From Adiantum capillus-veneris (lineage: Eukaryota > Streptophyta > Polypodiopsida > Polypodiales > Pteridaceae): DNA of 64,000 nucleotides. The notes under the pieces are model-generated. The model saw only the letters and a list, made by a program, of their open reading frames with translations, was not told where the DNA came from and made no database searches. The position numbers and the translations under genes were made by a program. The DNA is taken from the NCBI GenBank assembly GCA_014529385.2, contig CM043953.1:72297872-72361871 (forward strand). Direction: 5' to 3'. Shown here in pieces: positions 22,801 through 35,290 of this stretch (its first letter is position 1; every line of letters begins with the position of its first letter).

Positions 22801-23750
22801 AATACTCATTTGTAATCGTTGTGGCATAGATCATTTGATCGCACAGTGTCCTAACAATCCAAACGTGCCAAAAATCACACCATTGAACTTAATAGAGATT
22901 GTTGATGGGACACCACCAACTATAAACATAGCACCGGTGAATGCACTCACACGGTCGATGCTCCAAAAGCAAAATTACATCCTCGAAGAGAGTGATGTTG
23001 CATCCATTCGCCGAGCGAGAAAGAAGAAAACACGAAGAAAGAAATCCCTTAATGCTTCTAGCTCAAAACCTGGTTCAAAGACTAACATAGGGACAGGACA
23101 GGATCCCGTGTATATGAATGACCCTGAGGATGACTCAGATTCGATAGAGACCACGGAGACCAAAACTGTTACTACAAAGGAAAAAGCCAGTGAGGAGGAT
23201 CACGAGAGGGAATTACGACGAACACCAAAAGAGTATTCAAAGTTAAACCACCCAGTTGCGAACCCCCAAGATAAGCCACGAGAGACAAAAAATGAGGATT
23301 GCAAGAGAAAGATTGGAACCTATCCAAACCCAACAGTGGAAATTGAACGAGTCCAACAACTGAGGGGTTTGGTGGAAGAAACTCAACGAACATTAGAACC
23401 TGAACCCAAACATATCCAGATGTCGGACACAGTGTTTCCCACACAAGTTCAACCTCACAAGAACTACAAGCCGTTAGCTATACCCAGTATCAGTCGGGAA
23501 GAGAGTGAGGGTAGGACATCTGAAAGTGGACACACACCTTTCCTACTAGAGAGAATGTTTGGTGAGGGAATGCCCGACCCCCTTGAGGAAGTGGAGATTC
23601 CATCTTCACCATTCTCTTGTCAGGGTCCTACGTCCCACAAGATGCCATTAAATGTTGCCAAATTGATGGATTTCATGTCTTCAGAATTTAGAACCATCAT
23701 CATGTCCAAACTATATAAAGACCCCGAGCTAGTCTCAGCTCTTTGAGCCT
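19803..23750 (+). pseudogene. Gag region of the young Gypsy, four CCHC boxes
   Basis: Long gag. An N-terminal Ser/Pro-rich part leads to a Pro-rich middle (about 21.0-21.4 kb). The capsid core is at about 21.5-21.87 kb (ALSLTLSGKAGDWYRTL, FLKEYIREG, ESVRDFISHLKNLN), the usual retrotransposon gag signature. Four cysteine boxes follow between 22169 and 22850: CSICLGPHTTSEC, CNACGRYGHQAKDC, CYECGGPHRVAEC and CNRCGIDHLIAQC. Only the second has canonical 2-4-4 spacing. A basic RRARKKKTRRKK stretch lies at about 23.0 kb. Gag would form the particle and bind element RNA. The region is broken in this copy. Confidence 0.85.
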
Positions 23751-23879
23751 TCCTCAATGGAGAATTACAGGCCGGATTACCACAGTTTGCACATATGAAC
23801 AAACCTGACTCGGTAATGAATGATGAGGAACATTTAGCACCACCATCTGACCTAGCGGGACATGAATCTGTAATTGAAG

Positions 23880-24330
23880 TACCCGTTAACAAGTTGGGGC
23901 AATACTTTGAAGGTGATGAATCTAATGCTACTCTACCAATCACTACTAAAGGATTAACTGTAAAGGGGGTCCTTGACAGTGGTGCGGGAGTCAGCATGGT
24001 GACAAAGAGTTGTTGGGAGTCTATGGGGCGACCTCACCTTGAAGCCACAAGCGTAGTGGTAAAAATGGCTAATGGATCTATTGTTACGCCTATTGGAATG
24101 CTAAAGGATCTTAGAATCAAGGTCTTGGGACACAAGGTAAGGCAGACTTTCATTGTTATGGATTTTTCCAAGCATTCTATGTCATTTGAGATGATCTTAG
24201 GGCGTCCATTCATGAGGGAAGCAAAAATGGTGCATGACTGGTCCAAAAACCACGTCTACTTACAGTTCCAAGACTCTGTCATTCGAGTTGATCTTTTAAG
24301 TGGTCGAACGCATCCTCTAGGAAATAAATT
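23880..24330 (+). CDS. Retropepsin of the young Gypsy
   Basis: Aspartic protease domain with active site VLDSGAGVSMV near 23970 and the C-terminal FEMILGRPFMREAKMVHDW. It cleaves the element polyprotein. It is related to the fossil protease at 9363-10100. The domain itself reads cleanly. Confidence 0.88.
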
Positions 24331-25039
24331 CATCATTGATAATCGATCAGACACAACAATTCACTCAGCACCATTACAGTATTGTTACACGTGTAACGAA
24401 GACACGGATATTGGGGAGAACTCTCCTTATATGGATATCCTACCCGGAATGGCTGAGTCAGATAATGTCGATTGGGTACACCTAGCGGCAACTATAGATA
24501 CATGGGGAGCTAGAGGAACAACGTGGGTAACACCAGATGGGGAAGAGATACCACACATTGCACCAGCTCAAACATTTACCAAAATCAAAACCGTAACAAG
24601 AAACAAAGGTCATATAAGAGACGATGATATCGAGCAAATGTGAGAGCTAGGATAAACAAGGAAAGATCTACTGCAGAATGGCTTAGCTATCTAGGGGCAT
24701 GTGATGCTCATCGAAAGCTAGTAGACAATTGGGGTGAACATCTCCAGAGTGTCATGTGGTGCAGCCCGCGACCCATTGACCTCGCTCAATTGGAGGTTAC
24801 AGAGCCGAAATTGAGTCGAACTATAAGAAGACGTCAAAACCGAGAGTTAGCACAACAACAAAAGGAGGCAGAACTAAAAGAAAGGTCTCCGTCAGGACAA
24901 GAGCCTGTTGACTTACATACGGCTCCTAATCATTTTAAATCTTATACCACGGGGGAGCGAAAGGTTGTGTATGCCAAAGCCCAACAAATACCTACCAATG
25001 GAAGCAGTGGAGTCTATGATGGTCCAGCGGTAGTTAAAC

Positions 25040-26510
25040 AGATAGAATTAGCAGAACCAGGTGAGGAGTCTAAACCAGTCTTTATTGCTCAAGACCTTAC
25101 CAAAACTGAAGAGGCTGTACTTAAGGAGCTCCTCAAGGAATACAAGGATATCTTTTCTTGGACATATCATGACATGAAGGGCGTTCCACCTTCTGTGGTG
25201 CAACATACAATTCCCATGATCAACATTGCTAAACCCGTCCAGCAACGACCCTATCCAATGAATCCTAAGTACGCCAAAATTGTACAAGAGGAGATTGAAA
25301 AACTTATCCAATGTGGATTCATATACCCTATTGAGCCCTCAGAATGGGTTTCTCCAATAGTCATTGTGCCAAAAAAGAATGGGAAACTAAGAGTGTGCGT
25401 GGACCTCAAGAAAGTTAATGCAGCTACTAGGAGAGATCATTATCCCTTGCCATATTCAGAACATGTGCTTGAGAGAGTTGCGGGCAAGGAAGCTTATAGC
25501 TTTTTAGATGGGTACTCTGGTTACAATCAAATCACAATTGCATTAGAGGACCAAGCTAAAACTGCTTTTATCACAGAGTTTGGAGTGTTTGCATTTCGTG
25601 TTATGGCTTTTGTCTTAACAAATGCCCCTGCTACATTCCAACGATTAATAAACATTGCGTTTAAATAACTTCTAAGGGAGTTTTGTGAAGCTTTCCTAGA
25701 TGACCTTTGTGTTTATTCTTCTAGGGAGAAGCATTTATTATATCTACAAAAAATATTTGAAAGGTGCAGATTTTATCGCATCTCATTGAACCCTTTCAAA
25801 TGCCAATTTTGGGTTAAGCATGGAGTCATTCTAGGGCATATAGTGTCCAAGAACGGGATATCCACAGATGAGAGTAAGATTAAAGCCATTGCCGATTTGC
25901 CACCACCTACGAACTATAAAGGAGTTCAAAGATTTATGGGCCATGTTGGTTATTATCGAAGGTTTATTTTAAACTTTGCCGAGATAGCGCGTCCATTGTA
26001 CAAGCTTCTTATCGAGTTTCACTGGACGGACGAATGTCATCAATCTTATGAGTTATTAAAGAAGGCCCTAACAAGTGCTCCAATCCTGCGAACACCTAAT
26101 TGGAATGTACCTTTTCATGTGCATATTGATGCATCAAATTTTGCTATTGGGTGTGTTCTAACTCAACCAGGAGAACATAAATTGTACTACCCTATTAGCT
26201 TTGCAAGTCGGCAATTAAATGATGCCGAGATGAACTACACTACTACAGAGCACAAAGGTCTAGCTATGATTTACGCTGTAAAGAAATTTCGCTATTACCT
26301 TCTTGCTACCAAGTTTGTGTTTTATGTGGATCATCAAGCATTGCTATATTTGGTAAACAAGCCGTGTTCCACAGGTCGAATTGCACGATGGTTGTTAATT
26401 CTTCTTGAGTTTGACTTCACCGTTGTTGTGAGGCCTGGGAGAAAGCATGTCATGGCGGATCATTTATCTCGTATCCCTAATGGCGAAGCTCCTACGGGGG
26501 TTGAGGATGA
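25040..26510 (+). pseudogene. Reverse transcriptase and RNase H of the young Gypsy
   Basis: RT hallmarks in order: WVSPIVIVPKKNGKLRVCVD, YPLPYSEHVLERVAG, FLDGYSGYNQI, and the catalytic FLDDLCVYS near 25695. The RNase H part begins near 26100 (VHIDASNFAIGCVLTQPG) and ends with HVMADHLSRIPNG. These copy element RNA into DNA and degrade the template. The region is close to whole, with a break in this copy. Confidence 0.9.
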
Positions 26511-26519
26511 ATTTCCTGA

Positions 26520-27850
26520 TACTCCTTTGTTCATTGTTGAGACAATGCCTGAATGGAGTGAAAAGATTGTTAACTTCTTAGTTAATGGTTTTCCACCCAA
26601 AGAGTTGCGAAAAGATATAGCTCGAAAATTAATCAAGGAATGCGAACCCTATTGCTTACTGGCGGGAACTCTCTATAAGAGAGCAAAAGATGATGTTCTT
26701 AGACGCTGTGCCCGTGAGGATGAGTATTTATATATTCTACAAGAGGCACACATGGGCGTAGTTGGTGATCACTTTTCAGGAAAGTTGACTTCCCGAAAGA
26801 TCTTACAGTCAAGCTATTGGTGGCCCACTCTGTTTAAGGATGCATCACTTTTTGCAAAGGGATGTGATGAATGCCAACGCTTCAAGAAGCCACAAAGAAG
26901 TGATAGGATGCCTCTACATCCCATTAAGGTAACCCAACCATTTGAAAAGTGGGGCTTAGACTTTGTAGGACCGATTAGTCCAGTTGCACGTAACACGCAA
27001 TCACGATATATCATTGTGGCTACCGACTATGTAACCAAATGGGCTGAAGCAAAAGCAACACGAAAGGCGGATGCAAAAACAACAGCTAAGTTCCTCTTTG
27101 AGAACATTATCACACGTTTTGGATGCCCCTTTGAACTTGTGAGTGACAATGGAACTCATTTTATAAATGAAGTAATAAAAGAACTCACATCAAACTTCAT
27201 GATATCTCACCACAAGTCTACACCCTATTATCCCCAAGCAAATGGCCAAGCTGAGAGTACCAACAAAACTCTCATCTCCATTTTGACAAAGACAGTTGAG
27301 GCTCATCGCACTGATTGGGACTTAAAGCTTACATCAGCTTTATGGCCTTATCGTACTGCGTATAAAGTTGCTCTTAATTGCACACCGTTTAAAATGGTGT
27401 ATGGCCAAGAAGCAGTTATGCCATGGGAGTTTGTCATTCCTAGTCTTCGAGTAGCTTCTCAAGAAGGTTGGGATGGTAACCCCTTAGTGGACCGATTATA
27501 TATCCTGGAAAGGCTAGATGAAGAAAGGCAATTAGCTGTGTGAAATGCTCTAGTGGAGAAGGATAGGAGAAAGAAGTGGTTTGATAGCCATTTAAAGGAT
27601 AAAGACATCAAGGTTGGTGATAAAGTTCTTATGTACGAGGTACGTAATGAAAAGAAGAAATTGAAATATGCTGGTAAGGGACCATATCGAGTGTGTGAAA
27701 TTACCCCGCAAGGGACCATTCGTGTGGACACTCTAGATGGAGTTGAAACCATTGGATTCCTTAATGGGAGTAAATTGAAAAGATATTATGATCCTCTAAG
27801 CCAGGAAGAGTTGCAAGCCATCCATCAAAAGAAGGCTGCCAAGGAACAAG
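26520..27850 (+). pseudogene. Integrase of the young Gypsy
   Basis: An HHCC zinc region (EAHMGVVGDHFSGKLTS to CDECQRF, about 26745-26885) is followed by the DDE core (WGLDFVGPISP, VATDYVTKWAEAKA, LVSDNGTHFINEV) and a C-terminal GKGPYRVCEITPQGTIRV fold near 27.7 kb. No chromodomain follows, which supports a non-chromodomain lineage. It would insert the cDNA into the genome. Confidence 0.9.
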
Positions 27851-27989
27851 CAGAGCTTAGAAAAATCCAAGCAAGAGTTGAGGCTCGAGAACGACAACAA
27901 CGTCTTAGACGCCAACAAGAAGCTAATCTGGGAATCACGCAAGCATTTTTCGAGGACACAGATGGCGACTCATTAGAATCTCAGCCACC

Positions 27990-28340
27990 CCTACGATACC
28001 CAATTGAGCTAAATAGACCCTATGGGAAATTACTATGCAATGCCTTATTAGATACGGGAGCTAAACACAATTTGTTATCCTATGGAGTTTGGTGTCAATT
28101 AGGAAAACTGACCCTATCCCCGAGTACGATGCAAGTCAAGGGCATTAATAAAAAGAAAACTGCTATTCTTGGAGTCCTTCAGACCCCTGTTGTCTATGAC
28201 AATGGAAGCATAGTGCAGAGGTTTCTAGTCATGCCCGCGGGAGCTATGGAAGGCAACGTAAACCTGGGACGCACGTGGATGTTGGCAACCAAATGCACTA
28301 TTGATTGGGATACTGGTAGTTTTACGACGCGACCACCAAC
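27990..28340 (+). CDS. Second retropepsin-like domain downstream of integrase
   Basis: After the integrase and a Gln/Arg-rich helical linker comes LCNALLDTGAKHNLLSYGVW, a D-T-G active-site motif with the hydrophobic frame of an aspartic protease. Further on are KKTAILGVLQTPVV and VNLGRTWMLATKCTIDW, which resemble the flap and the C-terminal G-R turn. The usual protease is already present at 23.9 kb, so this is an extra domain of the same fold. It may be a second protease or a repurposed, non-catalytic copy. It is followed by a Thr/Pro/Lys-rich tail to about 28650. Confidence 0.65.
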
Positions 28341-28659
28341 TCTTACCCCTATCATTCAAGCAAAGTCACCTACATTGCAAACTCTAGCAAAGTTGAAGGA
28401 TAGCCAACATTCACAAGCCAAGGTGGTTAACTCGTCTTTGCCGGCTACCCATGAACCTAGCACTTCAACACTTGTAGTTGCAACAAGCAGTAATATTGCA
28501 AGTACTCAACCTACACGACCTAAGAGTACATATCAATGGGTCCCCAAGGCCTTACTTCCAACTACCTCAACCCTCCCATCCATTCCAAGAAAAAATTTCC
28601 CCGGAAAACCAAGAGCGCGCCCTAGGAGAGTCAAGACCAAATCACGATGGATTTAAAAA

Positions 28660-29190
28660 CCACTATTAGAAGCCCAAGGCTACTATGATGGAAATGAGCA
28701 AATTTGGGTACCTAAACGTAAAATGTGTCCTTCCCTATCGACAACAAACCCATATGAGTCAAACAATGTAACGCTAAAGCCAATGGCAGACCGTGGGAAG
28801 GGAAAGATCACAGAATGCTACACACCTAGTCCAGAGCTAGTTTGGGCTCCAAGGCAAAACCAATTTATTCCACCTATCTCAGGAAGGGGGGAGTTCCATG
28901 AAGCTTCTAGCTCCTCATGTAATACATCCATAGAGGTAAAAGCTTCTACACAGCCTCCACCTACAATAGTGGACCTCCATGAAGCTACAAAGGAATCCAC
29001 ACCTTCCAGTGTTCAAGAATCACGTGATGAACCACTTCAAGTTCAATCCTGGGAGAGTACCTTACCACCCTTGCAACTCAACGAGGCACCTAAGGTAATA
29101 GAAAACTACTGGCAAAAATCTTCACCTATAACAACTTGGAACAACTGGTTTCAAAGGGTGACGACATCATTTCAAACGGTATGATCTACC
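28660..29190 (+). other. Low-complexity coding tail of the young Gypsy pol region
   Basis: Ser/Thr/Pro-rich translated sequence (for example STQPPPTIVDLHEATKE) without a recognised domain. It ends just before an internal polypurine-like tract. Confidence 0.5.
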
Positions 29191-29192
29191 CA

Positions 29193-29295
29193 AGGTAGGG
29201 GGGAGTGTTTGTGGATATCCATTATTCACTTGCTTCCCTCTCAACCTTTCTCCCTGACCTCTTAATCTCCAATCTTCGGGAATGTATATATAAAT
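29193..29295 (+). promoter_or_regulatory. Internal polypurine-like tract plus TATA box before the 3' ORF
   Basis: AGGTAGGGGGGAG at 29193-29205 is followed at once by TGTTTGTGG, the form of a polypurine tract next to an LTR start. A TATA box (GTATATATAAAT) lies at about 29284-29295. An ORF begins about 140 bp further on. Either a remnant of an older LTR edge or an internal promoter would look like this. Confidence 0.45.
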
Positions 29296-29431
29296 CCTTA
29301 TACTCACAAAAACAAGATAAAAAAGTAAAAGAGCAAGAGCCATAACACAAAATCATAAAAACAAATTATGCACAAGAACACGATCCTTGTAATATTTGCA
29401 CTCTAACCAACATCTATTTGCGTGTACAGAT

Positions 29432-29854
29432 ATGGCTAGTACGCTAGAGTCATCCACTCCTGCCTTGGGCGAGAGGTACCCTCGTTACTTTTCACAAATA
29501 TTTCACATGGTCTTTCTAGTGCTTGCATGTGAATGGGATTTGATAGGTACGCTAGCATGTGAGAGGAATTTTGAGGAGTTAGAATGGCTGATACGTCTCT
29601 TGACCACGTCTGATCCATACTTAGTAGAGAGTGTTTCTCCCATTCCACAAGCCTACCCTTTTGACCAAGATGACTATAGGCGTCTAGTGACCTTCTTAGT
29701 AAACATGGGCACCTATGATGAAGAAGAAAATTTACAGGACTACACGCATGGCACATATGGTCTCATGGATGATGACTTTGTTTATCTCGACGACGAGGAT
29801 AGGGGTTTAGCCTTAGGGTTTCCCCCCAACCTCTACAATATCCTATTCCCTTGA
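29432..29854 (+). CDS. Extra 3' ORF of the young Gypsy, unknown product
   Basis: About 140 codons opening MASTLESSTPALGERYPRYF. It is acidic and helical (ERNFEELEWLIRLLTTSDPY, EEENLQDYTHGTYGLMDDDF), ending in FPPNLYNILFP. I see no signal peptide, envelope-like cleavage site or convincing membrane segment, so the envelope interpretation is not supported despite the position. Tat/Athila-lineage elements often have extra ORFs here. The frame is open in this copy. Function unknown. Confidence 0.6.
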   Translation: MASTLESSTPALGERYPRYFSQIFHMVFLVLACEWDLIGTLACERNFEELEWLIRLLTTSDPYLVESVSPIPQAYPFDQDDYRRLVTFLVNMGTYDEEENLQDYTHGTYGLMDDDFVYLDDEDRGLALGFPPNLYNILFP

Positions 29855-30909
29855 CTCTCTAGGGGAGTGCAAATAATTAGGTTAGGGTTCCTTATGTTTT
29901 TTGTTGTGTTCAATAAGTGTTGGTACCTTTTCCCACTAATGTGCCTCCTGGAGGTATTCCTTTTGTTTCCTAGTGTGTACAGGAGCATGTTGCTATTGAT
30001 AGGATTTGGACCTTCATGAAATCTTTATCTCGACTCACTCTTCGCGACCATCGACACAAACAGGTGTTTCTTGTCCATTAGCATCGCCCCTTATCTTTTT
30101 TGCATCTATGATTGTCTGCTTTGATTGTGATTGGTAGGATAATATCCAACACATTTGCTTAGTAACAAACATTTAATTCAATGTAATTTTTTGTCATAAT
30201 CACTTGTCTAGGTTTAAAAATCAACCAGTCCGACTAAGCTAGTTTGACCAAGTTAGGTGTTAGAGATCTTCTCTTAATACCATGGGGAATGCCTTCCTAA
30301 TAATCAATGGTTACTTAGGTTCTTAATCTGATTTAGGCAGCATTGTGTGAAATGTACTAGGGATTTCTAGTGGGCTTGACCCTATTGCCCTTTCGCTTAA
30401 GTATTATAAAGGGAGTTTACTAGTGTGATGAGTCAGGCGATGATTTCATGAGAAATTCCTTTTATCGTAGCTTAACTACAAGGTCCTCTAGGTATAGCCT
30501 CTAGTCAGACCTCGAACATGAAATACTTGGCTCTCGCGATTAAACAACTTAATTAACCAGAGAAAATTAAGAAGCTTACCCATGGTATTAATAGTCGATC
30601 TCTAGTGCCTTTCGACCATTAAATTAGCGACCCCAGACTTGTTTAATTTTCTACCTTTACATCTGTTTATGCATTTGATTACATTGCAATTTAATGCTTA
30701 TTGCTGACAAATTGTTTAAAATTCTGTTACCAATCAATTGTCTACCTAAAATTGCATATGCTTTTTAATCGCTTATGAAATTGCAATTACTGTGCAATGT
30801 TGTTTGATTTTGCAGTGACTAATGAAGGCTAAGGACGTTCATCTCAAATTCTCTTCCACCTCGACCAACGAGCTTCAACTCAATAGCTTCCAAGGACAGA
30901 ATCTACATC
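29855..30909 (+). other. 3' untranslated stretch of the young Gypsy
   Basis: About 1 kb with no open frame of note, lying between the 3' ORF and the polypurine tract. Confidence 0.6.
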
Positions 30910-30922
30910 AGGAAGGGGGGCA
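30910..30922 (+). other. Polypurine tract of the young Gypsy
   Basis: AGGAAGGGGGGCA abuts the 3' LTR start TGTTAACCC; it would prime plus-strand DNA synthesis. Confidence 0.88.
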
Positions 30923-31599
<677 letters not shown>

Positions 31600-31604
31600 A
31601 TCAT

Positions 31605-32600
31605 CATCGGCTCCATATACCAACTCTGTATATGTATCCTCATCCTCTTGTTGCTCTACAAGAGCTTGACCATCTCCATGGCTTTGCACACCTTTTTTAT
31701 CCATTTCCAAGTTTTTGGCATCTGCAACTCAATTTCACTTGGCTACCTCTTCATGCATTGGCTTCAAAAAGACAATCTTTACCTCTTCAAGCTGCTCTTG
31801 GATACATTTGCTACCTCTTCTGTACACAGGTTCTCTTCAACAAGAGGTTTATCTTCCTTGACAAGCTCATTCACCATTAGCATAGAAAAGCACTACAAAC
31901 TAGAAACCTCCAAGAAGCATAATTGACCACTTGCCTTACCTCAACAAGTTTTGCACCCCCAACAACCGGAACCACCTTTGGTTGAACCATCGAACACACG
32001 GCTACGGCCACAACAAGCATATAATCCACAAGCTTTTGCAAGCCCAGCTCTAGCTTCCACTTCACTTTCTTGCTCTTCACTTTGGCCAAGTACAACATAT
32101 CACCATAGGTATCTGCACTAAACTCGACCTTTTCTTTGATCTTTGGATGCAAGAACTTAAGAAACATCGACAACTTTAGATACTCATTGCCTTTCACCCC
32201 AATAGAAACCTTTAACTGCCTGCAATAGGCTTCAAATTTCTCAAATAAAATGAAAAACTCTTGACTTACATGTTGATGTACCGCCTTCAGCTTTGCACCA
32301 GCTTTGGTTGGAGAAATCACCTTTCAAAAGTGCCTTAAAAATTGATCCAATAGCTCCTTCCATGAGCCTCGATCACCACTTTCCAGACCATCAAACCATA
32401 TCTTTGCACGTCCGTGCATCAGCACTAGCGCCATTTGCAACTTCTCTACATCTATTATCATATGCATCGAAAGCATGCATAACTCAAAATCTGCTAACCA
32501 ATTTTCGGGGTCTTCAACACCTGTAAATATGGGGCCAAAACTTGGCTCCATCATCTCTATTATCTTCAAAATCAACCACCAAATATTCTTCAACTATTCG
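31605..32600 (-). pseudogene. Gag fossil of the split gag-only element
   Basis: Reverse-strand translation shows the retrotransposon gag pattern FTGVEDPENWLADFELCM and HGRAKIWFDGLES, then LDQFLRHF and EYLKLSMFLKFLHPKIKEKV. A basic VKSKKVKWKLELGLQK segment follows. This is a capsid-type domain. No protease or polymerase follows it up to the young Gypsy or beyond. Broken. Confidence 0.7.
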
Positions 32601-33962
32601 CCAACCGTTTGTCAGCTTTGAACACCACTTTCAACTTCAAATTGGAGCATCCATGCACTCCTCAGTGGGGGCACCAGAAGATGGAGAGGGGGAAAGGGGA
32701 GCACACCCGGAACACAAACAATTTCCTCTCTATAGCTTAGGATATACATGGTACCCCAAGCATCTAGAGTTCACCTTCAAAACTCGACACAATCCACATG
32801 CAAACCATCATTTGCACATGATCATATGCATGCACGCTTTGCATCACCAACTGACAGTAAAAAACACAACACACACCGCTCTCTCTTTATCTCTCACACA
32901 TAGAGAGGACCGGGGAGGCACATACATCTCAAACAACCGGCATTAAACAATGGGAGCACAGCAAAGACAAGAAGGGGGAAAGGGGGGAAGAAACGACACA
33001 CAATTTGGCTCTGGTTTGCTTCAATTTCGACAAGAAAATCATCTACAAACACCATGAAACTCTGCCACAACGCGGCTCCGTTGGCACAACATCGATGAGC
33101 GCAAAAAACACCTTGGCAATCCTTGGATTTTCCTCCGTGTAGCTCTCCTCACTCACAGTGTGGAAAAATCCTTCGTGTTGGTGCCCTTGCTGGCCCCAAA
33201 GCTTGGCAAGAACTCCCTCTTGGAGAGCTCTTCGTTGAGCTCCTCCTTTGTTGAGAACTCTTCTCTGAGCTTCTTCTCCGTGCTCCAAAACGAGCTCTCC
33301 CTTTGGTAAAAAAACCGAGCCCCCATATGGGCATGGGCAGCTGCCCCTCTATTATTGTCAGGCTTTGCTATTTTTGGCCTTTTCTTGCATGTGAAGGCAC
33401 TCTCTATATTCGGCTCTGTCGAGGCTCTGCCTTGAGCTCCAAGTCTCCATGTGATCACCCCTATCACGAGAGGGGCAAGGATGACACCATCACTGCCTCT
33501 CTACTTGCCTTCAAAAATGTAGGTGTGGGAACCAACCCTAGACTGGGCATGCCACATCAATAGTGCATAGAACACCGCCAAAACCCACCCTTCCTTGCCG
33601 CCCACCACCATTGCTGCCAAAACGTTCCAATGACCGCCTGTGAGTGCCGCCAATGCAGCACCCTCCGCACTTCACCATAGCCCACGCAAGGAGCTCCCTC
33701 GCCACAACTTGATTCTCAATAAAAGCACCCACCCCAAGCTTAACACCCCGCTCTTGTTGATTCGTGCAACCACCACCCCATTTTGATCTTGCCTAGCCCT
33801 TAAACTCAGTCGACCAAAATCACCAAAATTCAACTTCAACCTTCCATAACTTGGCACTTCGATCTTTGATTGGCGTTCCATCACTTCCCATGGCCTTCAT
33901 ATGTCGTACACTTCATATACAAACCTTGGCAAGGCTCCAAATACCTCAGATGGCACATCAAT
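32601..33962 (-). other. Leader of the split gag-only element
   Basis: About 1.36 kb upstream (reverse strand) of the gag, with short open frames in several phases but no recognised domain or clear primer-binding site. Confidence 0.45.
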
Positions 33963-35290
33963 TGTGGCGACCAAACTGGCACAGAACTGGCCCCCAATGA
34001 AACTTCAATTGTCAATATCTCGACAACCAGGACTCTGATTGTCAATCTAAAAAGACCGACACGCTCCACATCTCAAGCTCTATACATATATCCAGTAAAA
34101 CCCACTTTGACCACCTCGCATCACCTGTCTAGTCCGTCTTGTATCTACAATGCACTCCAGCTTTGAATTGAGATATCTTCCACTCTAGAGCTCTATTTGA
34201 TGAGCCGTTTGGACCGGCTCACATATCACTTCAAGCTCTACAAGCAAAAGACCAGCCCTTACTAACATCTTTACCTTCCATATCATATGGCCCATCTTGA
34301 AGCCCTTTTGGTCTTTATAACCACATTCAACATAAATCTCCGTTGTCACTTGTCTGCCCAGGCCTTCCACATCTGCTTTAGCACTCTTCCATGCACCTGT
34401 TAACATACATATTAGTGCTTGCGCCTTCTGCTAGGGTCGACACATTGCCCAACCCACTTGTTAAACATTCATGTTCAACCAAAAAACCACTTTATTCTTC
34501 TACCATCTACAAATCCTGGCAAACACTATTAGCAAACCAAAAACCTACCATCATGTGTACAAGGCCCAAGTGGTATCTGCTGTTGCCAAACCTTGAAAGG
34601 GTTGCCCCACCCCCTGCATCATAGTATGTCTTTCACCTGGATCAAATGGCCAACGGCCACTTGCTACACCACACAAATAGCCATCAACATCTCTTGGGTC
34701 AAATAGGTCAATCTGGTCCTCACCCTTCACCTGAAACAGCTTACCATAATGTTTCTCCCAACCGCCAACCTGATTTTTCCAACTGCCTGCAGCCACAACC
34801 TCATCACATAAATCAACACACGAAACAACTAAGCCTAACTCTCCCTCCCAACCATGTATAATAAGGCCCTTTGTACAAGAAACCTCCTCCAAAATCAGTG
34901 CGGTTGATCCCCACACTCCTCCACATCGGCCTGTGCCGACATAACCCTAGTACAATGCTCACCCACCAACATGATCTCCTCTTTTGGAGGGGCTAACCCT
35001 CACATCACATGTATCCTAGTCAAAGCCTTCTCAACAAGAACCTACATACCTTCATCCATGATATCCTTGGCATCATCAAAGCCCCAATCAAACTCACTTT
35101 CAAGGCATATGTGGCTCAAAGAACCCGTATTTATCGCATCACCATAGAGAGTTTCAGCTGCTCCTCCTTGTGGTCAGCATCCAGCACATCATGAGCACAA
35201 GGAAAATACCCAACCCCTTTGGTTTCTGCTTCATCATCATACTCTTGGTGACTTGGTAGGCCATCTTGGCTATCCATAAACTAAGCGTCA
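33963..35290 (-). repeat. LTR-like terminal block, right copy
   Basis: About 85% alike to 16497-17843 by eye. It ends ..TAAGCGTCA where the left copy ends ..TGAGCTTCA; after these points the sequences diverge abruptly, which sets the boundary. Confidence 0.6.

Noticed and set aside
29432-29854. 3' ORF of the young Gypsy as an envelope gene
   Set aside because: The position fits, but there is no signal peptide, cleavage site, transmembrane helix or glycosylation pattern to support it.
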